64,000 nucleotides of DNA, from the NCBI RefSeq assembly GCF_036898095.1, contig NC_090746.1, positions 105,552,564 to 105,616,563 of the forward strand, written 5' to 3'. The first letter of the stretch is position 1, and the number at the start of each line of letters is the position of its first letter. The stretch is from Palaemon carinicauda. Taxonomy: Eukaryota; Arthropoda; Malacostraca; Decapoda; Palaemonidae. Position numbers and translations under genes: made by a program. Shown in pieces: positions 46,013 through 57,901 of this stretch. Under the pieces are notes generated by a model. That model searched no databases, was not told the DNA's origin, and worked only from the letters and a program-made list of their open reading frames with translations.

Positions 46013-47107
46013 TTATGGGAATGTAGTGGTGGATCCTTCCCCTACTACTGCACTCGCTGCTACGAATGGTCCCAGAGTGTAGCAGTCCTCATAACGAGTC
46101 TGAACACTTTTCAAATAGTATGAAGCGAACACAGATTTATTCTTCCAAAAGGTTGTGTCCATTATGCTTTGCAACGATCTATTCTGTTTGAATGCCACTG
46201 ACGTTACTACGGCTCTAACTTCATGTGTCATGAGCTTTAAAAGTCTAAGGTCTGTCTCATTGCAATGTGCATGAGCTTCTTTAATTAAAACTCTGATGAA
46301 GAATGACAGGGCATTCTTTGACATCTGCAACGAGGGCTTTTTGACCGAGCACCATAGAGCCTCCGAATTGCCTCGCAACTCTTTTGTTCTGTCCAGGTAG
46401 AACTTCAGAGCTCTTACTGGGCATAGGACTCTTTCCAACTCCTCGCCAACTACATCTAAAAGATTCGGAATCTCAAAAACCTTGGGCCAAGGTTGAGAAG
46501 GGCGTTCATTCTTTTCGAGAAAGCCTAACTGCAATGAACAGATAGCCTTATTATCTCGAAAACCAAAGTTTTTATTAAACGCATGGATTTCACTAACTCT
46601 TTTGGCTGTTGCGAGACTAATCAAAAACAGAGTCTTCATTGTGAGGTCCTTAAAGGAAATTGAATGCAAGAGCTCAAACCTGTCACTCATAAGGAACTTT
46701 AGGACAATATCCAGACTCCAAGCTGGTGAATCCTGGTGCCGTTGCTTTGATGTATCAAAAGATTTAAGAAGTTCCTGTAGGTCTTTATTATTCAAAAGGT
46801 CCAGGTTTCTGTGCCTGAATACAGTTGTTAACATACTCCTGTATCCCTTGATAGTAGAGGATGAAAAGTTGCACTTCCTTCAAAGGTGTAACAGGAAGTC
46901 CGCAATCTGAGCTACAGAGGTACTGGATGAGGAAACAGAGTTGGCTCTACACCATTCTCTAAAAACCTCCCACTTGGATTGATAAACCCTGATTGTCAAA
47001 GTCCTTCTTGCTCTTGCAATAGCTCTAGCTGCCTCCTTCGAAAAACCTCTAACTCTTGTGAGTTTTTCGATAGTCTGAAGGCAGAGTTAGCTGAAAATTT
47101 TGGAGAC
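46013..47107 (-). pseudogene. Tyrosine recombinase of element C, catalytic part intact
   Basis: The largest open piece is 46834-46013 (273 codons from an ATG): R79 in TAKRVSEI, H204 and R207 in THEVRAV, W230 and the nucleophile Y240 in FASYYLK, so the complete catalytic set is present. Upstream and in the same frame are the core-binding segments RGFSKEAARAIARARRT, VYQSKWEVFREWC and QIADFLLHL, but an in-frame TGA at 46882-46880, 16 codons before the ATG, separates them. The protein ends in AASAVVGEGSTTTFP. It would insert circular copies; without the core-binding part it is probably inactive unless the stop is read through. Confidence 0.85.
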
Positions 47108-47962
47108 TTTGATGGTACCTTTCCAAGTGGGGTTGTTTGAGAAAATCTACTCCTAATGGAAGGCTTCTTGGAGTGTCTACTATCCATTCCAGTACCTCTG
47201 TGAACCATTCTCTTGAGGGCCAAAAAGGGGCCACTAGAGTCATTCAGGTCCCTTCGTGTGACACAAACATTTGTAACACTTTGTAAAGGATCTTGAATGG
47301 TGGAAAAGAGTACACGTCTAGATTGGTCCAATCTAACAGGAAAGTATCTACGTGGACTGCTTCGAGATCTGGCACTGGGGAGCAATAAGTCTCTAGCCTC
47401 TTTGTCTTCGAGGTCGCGAAAAGGTCTATGCATGGACGACCCCAAAGTCGCCACAGACTCTATCAGACTTCTTGATGGAGTGTCCATTCTGTGGACAGAA
47501 TCTGACCTCTCCTGCTAAGGCTGTCTGCCATCACGTTCTTATCCCCTTGAGTGAACCTTGTAATCAGGACTTCATTCCTTTCTTTTTCCCATAAGAGGAG
47601 ATTCCTCACAGTTTCGTAAAGGGACATCGAGTGGGTTCCTCCTTGCTTGGCAATGTAAGCCAATGCTGTGGTGTTGTCAGCATTGACCTGCACCACTTTG
47701 TTCAGAACTGACCATTCGAAGCTTCTGAGGGCCAACAGGACTGCCAACAATTCTTTGTGGTTGATATGGAAGTTCTTCTGACCTCTGTCCACAACCCCGA
47801 AACTTCCAACTTGCCCAATGTTGCTCCCCACCCCGAGACCGAGGCGTCGGAACACAACACAAGGCCTGGGTTCTTCTGTTCTAAGGGGTAACCTTCTTGG
47901 AACTTTCCACCACTGAAGGCAACTTCTGATGGATTCCATTATTGGAATGCACATCGTCTCTA
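47040..47962 (-). pseudogene. RNase H and post-RNase H domain of element C
   Basis: Frames on the minus strand contain LCSDASVSGWGATLG (about 47870-47825), NFHINHKELLAVLLALRSF, VNADNTTALAYIAKQGG (about 47690-47640), NVMADSLSRRGQ (about 47540-47505), CIDLFATS (about 47440) and VAPFWPSREWF (about 47235-47205). One frameshift lies between the first two blocks, and stops follow HQEV (47463). This gives the usual DIRS order of RNase H followed by the conserved linker domain that precedes the recombinase. Confidence 0.82.
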
Positions 47963-47970
47963 GGTCCTTC

Positions 47971-48721
47971 TCATTGTCCCAATGATGATTGAGGTGGAAT
48001 TGGAAAGGACGAAGATTCAGCCTTCCTAGAGAGAAACTGTTCCAACGAGGAGAGGGTTCCCAACAGACTTATCCACTTCCTCGCAGAACACTTCCTTTTC
48101 CTTAGAAAGGATTGTAGTTTCAAGATGGCTTGTTCCGTCCTTAACGGAAACGGAAAAGCCCAAAAAACCCGACTCCGAATCACCATCCCCAAATAAAGTA
48201 TCTCTTGTGATGGTGTCAGGAGAGACTTTTCCTTGATGACAAGAAGACCCAATTCTTTTGTTAGACTCAAAGTTGTCTGGAGATCCTTCAGGCAGTGATC
48301 ATATGAGTGAGCTCTGAGAAGCCAATCGTCGAGATACAGGGAGGTTCTGATGGCTCTTGAGTGGAGAATTCTTGCTACATTGAGCATAAGTTTCGTAAAA
48401 ATCTAAGGGGCGGTGCTGAGGCCGAAACACAGAGCTCGAAATTGAAAATTTTCCCCCTTGAAGACGAACCTCAGATAATGCTTGAAGGTCGGATGAATGG
48501 GGATGTGAAAGTAAGCGTCCTGGAGGTCTAATGAGACCATCCAGTCACCCTTTCTTACTGCTGCAAGAACTGACTTTGAAGTCTCCATAGAGAACTTCGT
48601 CTTCTAGACAAACTTGTTTAGTGCACTTACGTCCAGGAATGGACGCCATCCCCACGAGTTCTTGGGAGCCAGGAACAGGTGGTTGTAAAAGCCTGGTGAA
48701 TGTAAGTCCCGCACCCTCTCT
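47971..48721 (-). pseudogene. Reverse transcriptase of element C, 3' part
   Basis: Reads ALNKFV, WMVSLDLQDAYFHIP (catalytic Asp), CFGLSTAP, then an in-frame TAG (48402-48400), IFTKLMLNVARIL, and the YLDDW box at 48336-48322, followed by the thumb-like LLGTLSSLEQFLS. The single stop between CFGLSTAP and IFTKL, plus the LINE inserted just upstream at 48731, inactivate it. Confidence 0.87.
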
Positions 48722-48730
48722 GCAAACACT

Positions 48731-50267
48731 ATCGCGAAGCCGCTTGCAATACTGCTAAGACAAAGTGTAGATATGAGCGAGATATATGTTAAACATAAAT
48801 TAGCTTATATAACCCCTATCTTCAAAAGTGGATCAAGACTAGATGCAAGCAATTATAGACCTGTAAGTCTAACATCACATATTATGAAAGTGTATGAGAG
48901 GGTAATAAAAAAGAAAATAATGGATCATTTGGTTAAAAATAAATTGTTCAATATAGGTCAACACGATTTTGTGATCGGAAAAAGTACACAAACCCAACTG
49001 ATAGCACACTATGAAAACATATACAAAAATATGATAAGTGAAAAAGACACAGATGTGATCTATCTAGATTTTGCAAAAGCCTTTGACAAGGTAGACCACA
49101 ATATATTAGAGAAAAAAATGAGAAAGCATAATATTGTGGGAAAGATAGGAAAATGGGTAAAAGAATTCCTGCAAAACAGAAAACAGATAGTGGTTGCAAA
49201 TGACGAGAAATCGGATGAAGCTCAAGTAATATCTGGCGTGCCACAAGGTACGGTTTTAGCTACACTGCTGTTTGTTATTATGATCTCAGACATAGACTGT
49301 GATGTTGAAAACTCTGTAGTGAGAAGTTTCGCCGATGACACAAGAATAAGTAGAGAAATTACTTGTGATGAAGATAGGAACTCACTACAAAGAGATCTAA
49401 ACAAAATATATGAATGGGCGGAGATAAATAGAATGGTATTTAACTCCGATAAATTCGAATCAATGAATTATGGAAACAGAGAAGGAATGGTATATGCATA
49501 CAAGGGACCTAATAGCGAGACAATCACAAACAAGGAAGCAATTAAAGACCTTGGTGTAATGTTAAATAGGAATATGTTATGCAACGACCAAATAGCAACA
49601 CTGTTGGCTAAATGTAAAGCAAAAATGGGAATGTTATTCAGACACTTTAAAACTAGAAAAGCTGAACACATGATTATGCTTTACAAAACTTATGTACGTA
49701 GTACACTCGAGTACTGCAATGTGATATGGTACTCACACTACCAAAAGGATATTGCACAAATAGAGTGTACAAAGGTCCTATACTGCTAGAATAGAAGAAG
49801 TTAAGGACCTTGACTACTGGGAAAGACTGCAAATTTTAAAACTATACAGTCTAGAAAGGAGAAGAGAACGCTACATGATAATACAAGCATGGAAGCAAAT
49901 AGAAGGAATTAGTGAAAACATCATGGAGCTAAAAATATCAGAAAGAGCAAGCCGAGGTAGATTAATAGTGCCAAAAAATATACCAGGAAAACTAAGGAAG
50001 GCGCACAGGACATTAATCTGCTACGCACCAGCATCAATAATGTAGCGACTATTTAATGTGCTGCCAGCTCATCTAAGAAACATATCAGGAGTGAGCGTAG
50101 ATGTGTTTAAGAATAAGCTCGATAAATACCTAAGATGCATCCCAGACCATCCAAGACTGGAAGATGCAAAATACACCGGAAGATGCATTAGCAACTCTCT
50201 GGTGGATATACTAGGTGCCTCACACTGAGGGACCTGGGGGAACCCAAACAAAAAATAAGGCAATAAG
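48731..50267 (+). mobile_element. Nested CR1/jockey-type LINE inside element C
   Basis: A 1.5-kb 5'-truncated LINE in opposite orientation to its host element. It begins abruptly in the RT domain (IAKPLAILLRQSVD) and ends in a short tandem tail (aataaggcaataaggca). The flanks gcaaacact (48722-48730) and gcaacact (50268-50275) look like an imperfect target duplication. Element D has the uninterrupted sequence at about 60600-60660, which confirms the insertion. Confidence 0.9.
48773..50228 (+). pseudogene. LINE reverse transcriptase (CR1/jockey-like), broken
   Basis: The open piece 48773-49789 (338 codons) has AYITPIFKSGSRLDASNYRP, VIYLDFAKAFDKVDH (first catalytic Asp), SGVPQGTVLATLL, SFADDTRIS (catalytic Asp pair) and KDLGVMLN. 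A one-base shift near 49770 moves the frame to ARIEEVKDLDYWERLQILKL, continuing through FNVLPAHLRNI and VFKNKLDKYL to about 50228, with one in-frame TAG near 50043. The order matches CR1/jockey-group LINEs; endonuclease and N-terminus are missing. Confidence 0.88.
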
Positions 50268-50275
50268 GCAACACT

Positions 50276-50440
50276 TGAAGTTGTAACGCTTGCCTCTTTG
50301 CCTCCTCTCTGTATCTGGGAGAGAGATCCACTGGAGCTAAAACCAAAGGAGGTTTCCCTATAAAGGGGATTTTGTAACCCTCCTTCAGAAGATGTACTGA
50401 CCAAAGGTCTGCTCCCTTCTCCTCCCACGCTTGCCAGAAG
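50276..50440 (-). pseudogene. RT 5' part of element C, cut off by the LINE
   Basis: This stretch aligns with 60640-60800 of element D (shared ctcctctctgtatctgggag and ggaggtttccctataaa), which is the start of the pol region just before the RT core. In element C the LINE separates it from the rest of RT at 48721. The frames are decayed. Confidence 0.6.
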
Positions 50441-50479
50441 TTGAGTAGTCTGGCTTCTACTGCCTGAAGGCGAAAGCAG

Positions 50480-53400
50480 TCAGACTCTGCTTCGCCCCTG
50501 TTCTGAAGCCTCTCCTCTTTGCTCTTCTTCCATCGGGCCTAGAGCTACCCCTGCTGGAAGTCTTCCCTCAAAAGGGCTGAGAGAATTTAGGAAATGGTGT
50601 TTCTTCCTTTGGTTTGCGCTAGAGAAGGAAGTTGGTAGGATCTTTCTTGCCGTCTTTGAGACCAGATCTTGTGTGGCCTTCTGAGTTAATGCGGACGAAA
50701 TTTCTCTTATGAGTTCTTGTGGAAACAGCGAGGAAGACAGAGGAGCATATAACAACTCCTATTTCTGAAAGGGGGTAACCCCAAGAGACAAAAATGAACA
50801 CATCTGAGCCCCTTTCTTAAGGATTCCTGCTGAAAAAAGTACCGCCAACTCATTAGATCTGTCCCGCAATGCCTTATCTATGCAGGACATTATGTGAACT
50901 AAACTAGAAGTATCACCCTCTTTAAAGGCAGAAACTTTCTTGCCCAAGGCTCCTAGAGTCCAATCAAGGAAGTTAAAAACCTTGAAGGCTCTAAAGACGC
51001 CTTTGAGCAGATGATTTAACTCCGAGGTAGACAAGAAAATCTTGGTCTTCCTCATGGCCGACCGACGAGGAGCATCTACAAGACTCGAGAAATCTCCCTG
51101 GGCAGAGGCAGGAACTCCCAAGCTGAGAACTTCTCCCGTCTCGTACCGGATACTAGTTCTACATGCTAATCTAGCTGGAGGAAAAGCAAAGGCCGCTTTT
51201 CCTTGGTCTTTTTTGGACTCCATTCAGTCTCCCATCATCTCTCTTTGAGGACCGTGACAAGACCATCTTGGTAAAACGGGACTTCCTCGACGACTTCCGA
51301 AGATTGAATTCTGAAGGCGGCGAACGTGGAGCAACAGGCACAAAAGATTCTGGAAACTCCTCATTAAAACCTTCTTGAGTTTTTTTCAGATCCACTGAAG
51401 GACGGAACAAGTTAGTGTCTTCTTCTTCTGATACCTCCTCAAACAATTCAACAGGAGAAAGGTGATCATCAATGTCTTCCTCTGACAAAGCCCCACCGGG
51501 AGCAACGACATTGTGTTTAGGATCCATCTCATGAAGTGCCTGACTTCTGATATCAAGAGACCCTGGATCATCATGTCTGTCGCCTTGTTTATCTAACGCT
51601 TGACGCTCAGCGAAACGCTCACGATCAAAGCGATCAGAACTAACGTGTTCTTGATCACGACATCTGATAGTACCAGTGTCATTGCGAAGTGCGAGGCTCT
51701 CATCCTCATAGTCATGTCTCACTTCTTGACTACCGGCAACACGGAAAGATGTTCGCCGCTCGGTGTCATGTTCTATATAACGCTCGACGTCGCGTCCTGA
51801 CTGACGCTCAGCGCCGCGTACCGCTTGACGCTCGACGTCCTGTCTGGCTGCTTGCCGCTCGACATTGCGTCCTGGAGAACACACGATATCGCGTCTTGTT
51901 GGATGTTCAACGTCCTGTTTTGTAGGACGTTCGACGTCACGTTTAGCTGGACGCTCGACGTCACGTTTTGCTGGACGCTCGAGATCACGTCCTGAATGAT
52001 GTTCTCTGTCACGCTTAGAAGGACTTTCAACGCCTTGCTCTCTAGGACGCTCAACGTCACGTCTAGCTGCGACGTCGTTCATTGCTAGACGCTAGAGATC
52101 ACGTCCTGAAGGACGTTCAACGCTACGTCTAGAATTACGCTCGGCGCCTCGTTCTGAAGGACGCTCGACATCACATATGACTGTAGACTTAACGTCATGT
52201 TTAGCTGGACGTTCAGGAACGCGGCGTTCAACGTCGCGTTGAGAAGAACGCTCGGCGTCTCGCACTGAAGGACGCTCGACATGGTAGGACGCTTGACACT
52301 CAATGTCACGTCTGGCTGCCTGACGCCTGGCGCCACGATGGGTTGCCTGACGTTCGAGAACAAGATTATGTCCACTTTCCTTATGAGGAACAGTGTCACG
52401 ACATTTCACAGGTGAGATGAAAAGATGTTTGTCTTTAAGAGCCTTTTGACTGACAGCCTTATGCCGCTTGGCGTCCAGAAGAGAAGCTTCCTGATGTTCA
52501 GGATCCAGGCCTGGTACTCTTTTACCGTCAATAGCTTGGTAACTGCATGAATGAAGAGAGCCTCTGTTGCATCTCTTGTAGCATATTAAAGTTTGGATCA
52601 ACTTCTTGTAATATCGGGGACTTCATGTCTATCACAAAATCGCTCTCCCCACCGCTCATAGAGCGCTCAGAGCGTTCAGATGGTGATAACAAGTCTGACG
52701 GCTGAGGGGGAGCATGAACCGAGGTCATACCTGGTTCTCACAAATAATCAGCAAGTGAAAGATTCTTAACAGAGTCCGACGTCCTAGCAGGATGTTTAGC
52801 AGGAGAGCTCTCAACGGAAGACGGAAACAGCTCCGGACTGCTCCAATGGCTACAACCAGGAGCTTGCGCTGTGCTAGTAGGATGCTGGTTGACTTTATCT
52901 AATTTCCTCTTGAGAGGTCTGGAAGCTTGACGCCAGCCTCTTTTAGGTACTGGGTCATCTGAGGATGACAAAACCAACTTAACCTCACGTTTCCTATGGT
53001 GAGGGCGAACGTCCTGTGAAACGTCAACAGGTACGTTCGAGGGGACGTCTGCTGGGGAGCTAAAGCCTCTCGTCTCCTTTTGCCGTTCGACATTCCTTCT
53101 CCCACGGGTTGGGGAGCTTGGAAGAGGACTAAGACTAGGAAAACGACAGGCCCAAGTAGGCGCACATTCCACTGCACTAACTAAATTCACTGCACTTCTA
53201 GCACTGTCACATTAGTTGCGACTTGTCCGCCACGAGCAATTCAACCTTTGCGCCCAGCGCTTGAATCGCCACCATCATATCTTTAAGCATAGGCTCATTA
53301 GCAGTAACAATAGTGGCATCAGAAACTACCACTATAGGGGAAGGATTAGGTTCAGTGACATGGGAAGAGGAAAATTCTTTGGAAGAAAGAGAAGAGCTTC

Positions 53401-53590
53401 GTCTCAACCTATCTCTTTGTAGTTTACGCGTATAAGCGATCAAACTCAAGCCACTCAGTCTCAGATAAAAGAATGCACTCGTCACAACGATCACCCAACT
53501 CACATATTTTACCTCTGCATTTAACGCAGAGCGAATGGGGATCAAGAGAGCTCTTAGGCATTCGGGTCTTACACCCACTCACACACATCC
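50480..53590 (-). pseudogene. Gag of element C, in several pieces
   Basis: Reading from 53590 down: an N-terminal Cys cluster (MCVSGCKTRM, then PHSLCVKCRGK and CDECILL) in one frame; after a frameshift TEPNPSPIVVVSD and LKDMMVAIQALG (to 53207); NVERQKETRGFSS (near 53080); an acidic/mixed segment; the octapeptide repeat block (about 52330-51780); EEDIDDHLSPVELFEE (near 51460); then SKKDQGKAAFAFPP and MSCIDKALRDRSNELA towards a basic end. Several frame changes separate the pieces. The overall layout parallels element D and, more distantly, the gag of element A. Confidence 0.75.
51780..52330 (-). repeat. 24-bp / octapeptide tandem repeat in element C gag
   Basis: On the minus strand the repeat encodes units such as RDVERPAK and RDVERPTK within gag; the DNA unit on the + strand is like ggacgctcgacgtcacgttt plus agct. 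The best-preserved stretch is 51900-52080. Because 24 is a multiple of three, all frames tend to stay open, so frames on the opposite strand here are not counted as genes. Confidence 0.85.
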
Positions 53591-53819
53591 TAAAAGTTAT
53601 CGTAGGGGGTGGCCCTTTTGAAAAATTTTATGAGAGAAATCGACAAGCAAGGGTCAAAATATCAAAATCCAAACGTAATCCAAGAATATCCAAAAGCAAA
53701 TCCAAACAAGCGTGAGTCAAAACCAAAGTATTGTACATCACCAAAGTAAACAGCAATAAATCAGGTAATTGTCGAGTAGAATATCCAACAATGTTGCCGC
53801 TAGCAATGGCAGGGAAGAT

Positions 53820-53965
53820 CTGAGGAATCATGGAATGGTTCCAGGTACCTCGCTAGGGGCGCGCAGGTGGTACACCTGGCTATCTAATCGGCGATTGGTG
53901 CGAGTTTTGAATTTTCTGCCGTGACATCAGGGACGTAAGCTATATATATATAACTACCGGGTAAG
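53820..53965 (-). repeat. 5' inverted terminal repeat of element C
   Basis: Mirror of 45352-45495, from ctgaggaatcatggaatgg to actaccgggtaag; the outermost specific part continues to about 53981 (ttatatgtttaaaaat). Confidence 0.92.
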
Positions 53966-53981
53966 TTATATGTTTAAAAAT

Positions 53982-56900
53982 CAAAAGTAGCAAAAGTTTT
54001 AGCTTATATGTTTTCTTATTTATAATGGTACTACGATCAAGTATTTGTGTCACTTCAAATGTTATATGGAAATTAAAGCTATTAATTATCCTGAAGTACA
54101 AATTCAGGTAGCATACAAACGTTACACCACTTGTGCTTAGAAGAGTGATAAACATACAAGCATTGTGGTCAAATCAAAATTATATAACCTTTTCCTATAC
54201 ACCTAATAACACCAAAATTCTTATACCTTGCATGACTATGTTGAAAAAATATCATAAGTAAAATTTTCAATTGATGACAATATATTGAGTGAGATTTTAT
54301 ATTGAGACTTCTAGTAAATTTAGTAGGACACAAGTTAGCAAAAAACTGAGATGGTCATCAAAGTGTTTAAGTGGTGAGTTTATGATATTTCAAGCTGCGA
54401 ATAAAGTACTTATAACTTGAATTTAAGCTTTTCTCTTTGTTGACTTTTTCATAAAAAAAAAACTGACAGTAGCATTTGTGAAAGTTAAGATAGCAACAGA
54501 TTTTTGGATTTATATAAAAATATTAGCACCAAAATTGAATTCTAACAACTGACTTTAACAGATTAATTGGGCAATATCAAGGCAGTCTACTTAGAGCTTC
54601 AGTGTAAACAGATCTACCTGAGAATTTTAAAAATGATCAATTCTCCCCACACCTACAACCATGGCGTGTATTTTTTGTCTTGAAGTCACAGATCCTGAAT
54701 TCCAATTACGTCGTAGAATAGAAGCTTTCTGGTGATTAATGGATATCACCATTATATCTGTCACGTCATTTGTTAATTTGAAGCAAGGGACCAACTGTAT
54801 CCTGAAAATAGGATTTCATGAATAACTCATCTTCCAATTTAGGACATATTAGAAGCTATGATGGGCAAACTGAAACATATGAAATATATAAAAATTGCTA
54901 TTAGATGTAATCATAAAAAAAAATCTTTTTGCTTTTCATACTAATTCTTTCATGAAAATACAGTAAGTAGAAACAAGCAGACGTGCTTCCAGTATATTCG
55001 GTTTATAAAATGATTTATCATGTGATCTAAAGAAACAGTTTATATTGTATACAAGCGAAACAAATTTGATTCCTAAGTTTGCTAAAAAAAAAAAAAAAAG
55101 TCGTTTGTTAGAAACTAGCTTTAACAGGTGAAAATTAGGGTATTAAGGGTAGATAATAATGCTATGCACAAAACTGTCTAGAAATTATAAGGAATGTTTC
55201 TAGTCATTGAAGGAGTAACAATAAGAATATTGAAAATCTCAAGACTCAACATTGAAGTGATTGAATTATTAATATAGATTAATGAATCATCATATCACCT
55301 ATTATTCTTCTTTTTTTCTAATTAGCTAACATAAACTAGTGAAATGTTTAATTTACAAAAGATCTAAGATATACAGATGTTAAATTTGAATATTCATCTG
55401 ATTTATTTATGTGACCTTCATGTACATAATAAAAAACTTTCAAACTTCAAAATTCCTAATTGCAAGATTTTACCTCATAGATCGCATTTATGCCCGTTTC
55501 AAATTGTATCTCAGACATGGAACAAGGAAAATTTGTACATTTAAATCTTTAAATGGAGACTAAATCATTTCCATTTAAACCTTCTCTATATGATACAATT
55601 TAAACAGTCGGTGTTAAGTAAAATCATAACCTTTATGTTAAACATCACTTACATATAATTTGTGTTATTTTCCATTGAACCTGGAAGTCCAGTTTGTCTC
55701 TTGATAAAATAGTTATATTTCAGTGCTAGAAGAAAAATTGTATTATCAATAAAATATACTCTGTTATAGTAATCAAGCATCTGGAATCGCCTCAAACATC
55801 AAACAAGGAGTCCCAGGTCAAATTAGTTTATGAATAACTGTTGGGCGTATGGGAAGTTAAATACTAGACTTACAAACAATCATTATTATAATTTTTTGAG
55901 GGGGCTAAAATATTATGTATTTCAAGGATGGCCATATTAAGATTATTGATCATTTGACTAGTAGTATGGCATTCTATGGTCTTATGGTCGATTGTTTACA
56001 AATCTAAGACCAATGAAAGAAAACAATTTTATCTCATATTAGTAACTGAAGAACTGATAACACTTTTTGAGAATTTACATTTTGAGATATATCTGTATAT
56101 CTGTAATGGTCCATTATTATACATACATACATACATACATACATACATACATACATACATACATACATACATAAAACTAATAAAGTAAATTAATGACAAA
56201 ATCTATGACCATTTCACCTAAAAAAATAATTTGAGAACAGTCTCACTTTCAAGAGAATTTCTGCGATACTGAACTTTTTTTTTCAGATAGTATATGCTCA
56301 ACATTATATTGTACACTGTACTATTACATAAGCTACCTCTCACAGATATTTATTACATACTCTGTTACCTAACTAAGGTGTAAACTTGTGAAAACAAAAA
56401 CTTTAATGAAAATTTTAACTTATCTTTAAACTGATGTGAGTTGAATCTTACAGCCTCCATCTCTGTTATCAGCTTTGGTTCAGATATGAATAACTCCATT
56501 CTGTGCCTTCAGTGATCCTTTAGTTTCCATCTCCTTCCCATATCATCTGGGGAATCAGGTTGCTCACTTGAAAGGTTTTTGCTTGCTGGCTTCAGCTTTT
56601 GGATTTCAAATATGCAAGTAAATAAACGCATCTGAAAGAAAAGTAAAATATCTTTACTACACATGTTCTTCACCTCCAAGTCATAACCTCATTCCTGATA
56701 ATTAATTTGATACATAAGAGTCAATATTGAGGATGGTCTTCAACAAAATATCTGAAGGAAGAACAGTTAGTGAGAAAAAAAAATAAAAAAACTATAGTAG
56801 CAGCCATGTAGACTATAATATGAAGTTAGTGCTTTTATATCAACCTCATTCTTTAGGAGTATTATTGTTGATAAGGTTACCAGTATTGCCACGGAGAAGA

Positions 56901-57251
56901 GAGAGTGTGATTGTGAGGTCGACCCAAATTCTGACAAAGACAATTGATAATTGTCAGCAAAAGAAACTACTCTGGGTGATCTTGATCCATAATGGAATTG
57001 AGGGTAGACCTCCCAGTCATAAATTGTATGTGGGATGGAGAGTGCACACGTTAGGGTGTGTATTTTAGCTCTCACACGCATAAAGTATCTTCTAGAAGAG
57101 AGTTCAAAATTGTGCTCAATCCTGGATCTTATGAGGCACTTAGAGAGTAATGCATACAATGGTGAGGTGTAGTAGCCAGTCTATTCTAGATCCCTAACAG
57201 GTTGAGTGAATACCCGGGGTTTAGTGAAGTTAGTCTCACTAAGCATGTATT
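53982..57251. other. AT-rich sequence between elements C and D, no gene
   Basis: No supported coding region. A 25-codon frame at about 54661-54735 (MACIFCLEV...) superficially resembles the start of a zinc-binding domain but is too short. The frame of 130 codons at 56767-57159 (-) shows no recognisable domain. Contains the CATA microsatellite. Confidence 0.5.
56120..56173. repeat. (CATA)n microsatellite
   Basis: About 13 units of the tetranucleotide; a threefold-open YIHT frame results from it and is not a gene. Confidence 0.97.
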
Positions 57252-57291
57252 AAAAATTATATTTTCATTATAGAATAAATTTTTGAACATA

Positions 57292-57437
57292 CTTACCCGG
57301 TAGTTATATGTATAGCTTACGTCCCTGACTTCACAGCAGAAATTTCAAAACTCGTACCAATCGCCGATTGGGTAGCCAGGTGTACCACCTGTGCGCCCTC
57401 TAGTGAGGTACCTGGAACCATTCCAGGATTCATCAGA
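57292..57437 (-). repeat. 3' inverted terminal repeat of element D
   Basis: cttacccggtagttatatgt through ggattcatcaga, matching in reverse the sequence at 63886-64000 and, directly, the repeat of element C. It contains ggtacctggaaccattcca. Confidence 0.9.
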
Positions 57438-57483
57438 TATTCCATGCCCATAGTCTCTAGAGAGAAGGAGGGTGGGAATTAAA

Positions 57484-57591
57484 TTATATATAACTACCGG
57501 GTAAGTATGTTAAAAAATTTATTTTATAATGAAAATATCATTTCTGAACATCTGACTTACCCGGTATTTATATATATAGCTAATTGACACC
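57484..57591 (-). repeat. Internal complementary region of element D
   Basis: Fusion of right extremity (taactaccgggtaagtatgt through tgaaaatatc) and left extremity (gaacatctgacttacccggta), with substitutions relative to the ends (atttctgaac in place of the T run). Confidence 0.88.
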
Positions 57592-57901
57592 TTTGGTGGA
57601 GGGTAGAATTTTACTTAAGAGTTAATAAAACAAGCTTAAGGGTTCGTACCTGATAAGGAAGCTGACTTCAATGATTCTCTGCCTCATTATGTCCGCTTTC
57701 CTTATGAGATCCAGCGATCCTCCCAGGGAGCTGAAGACCTCTAGGAGCTGTCAAACCGGTGTAAATACCTCTATGTGACAGGACGCTCTCAAGGAACAAA
57801 TTGACCACCTGACTAAAATCAATGATTGTGGAAGACTGTCACAATCTCCACGAACAACCATAAAAATACAAAAGTTCCAAGAGAAGAAAAGAGTATTAGG
57901 A

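Larger units (their letters stand above)
45312..53981 (-). mobile_element. DIRS-type retrotransposon, element C, split by a nested LINE
   Basis: An 8.7-kb minus-strand element with inverted repeats at 45352-45495 and 53820-53965 and an internal complementary region at 45541-45643, next to its 3' (left-hand) end. Both outer boundaries fall on an ATTTTT/AAAAAT run. Without the nested 1.5-kb LINE (48731-50267) it would be about 7.1 kb. The flanks (gtttgtg on the left, caaaagtag on the right) show no target duplication, as expected for DIRS. Gag, RT, RNase H and recombinase are all recognisable, with stops and frameshifts in most; the recombinase catalytic part is open. Confidence 0.92.

Noticed and set aside
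51600..51925. Plus-strand frames over the gag repeat of element C
   Set aside because: The 24-bp period keeps all frames open; coding sense is the minus strand, as shown by flanking gag motifs.
54661..54735. Short frame MACIFCLEVTDPEF resembling the start of a zinc-binding domain
   Set aside because: Only 25 codons before a stop, with just two cysteines and no convincing donor site.
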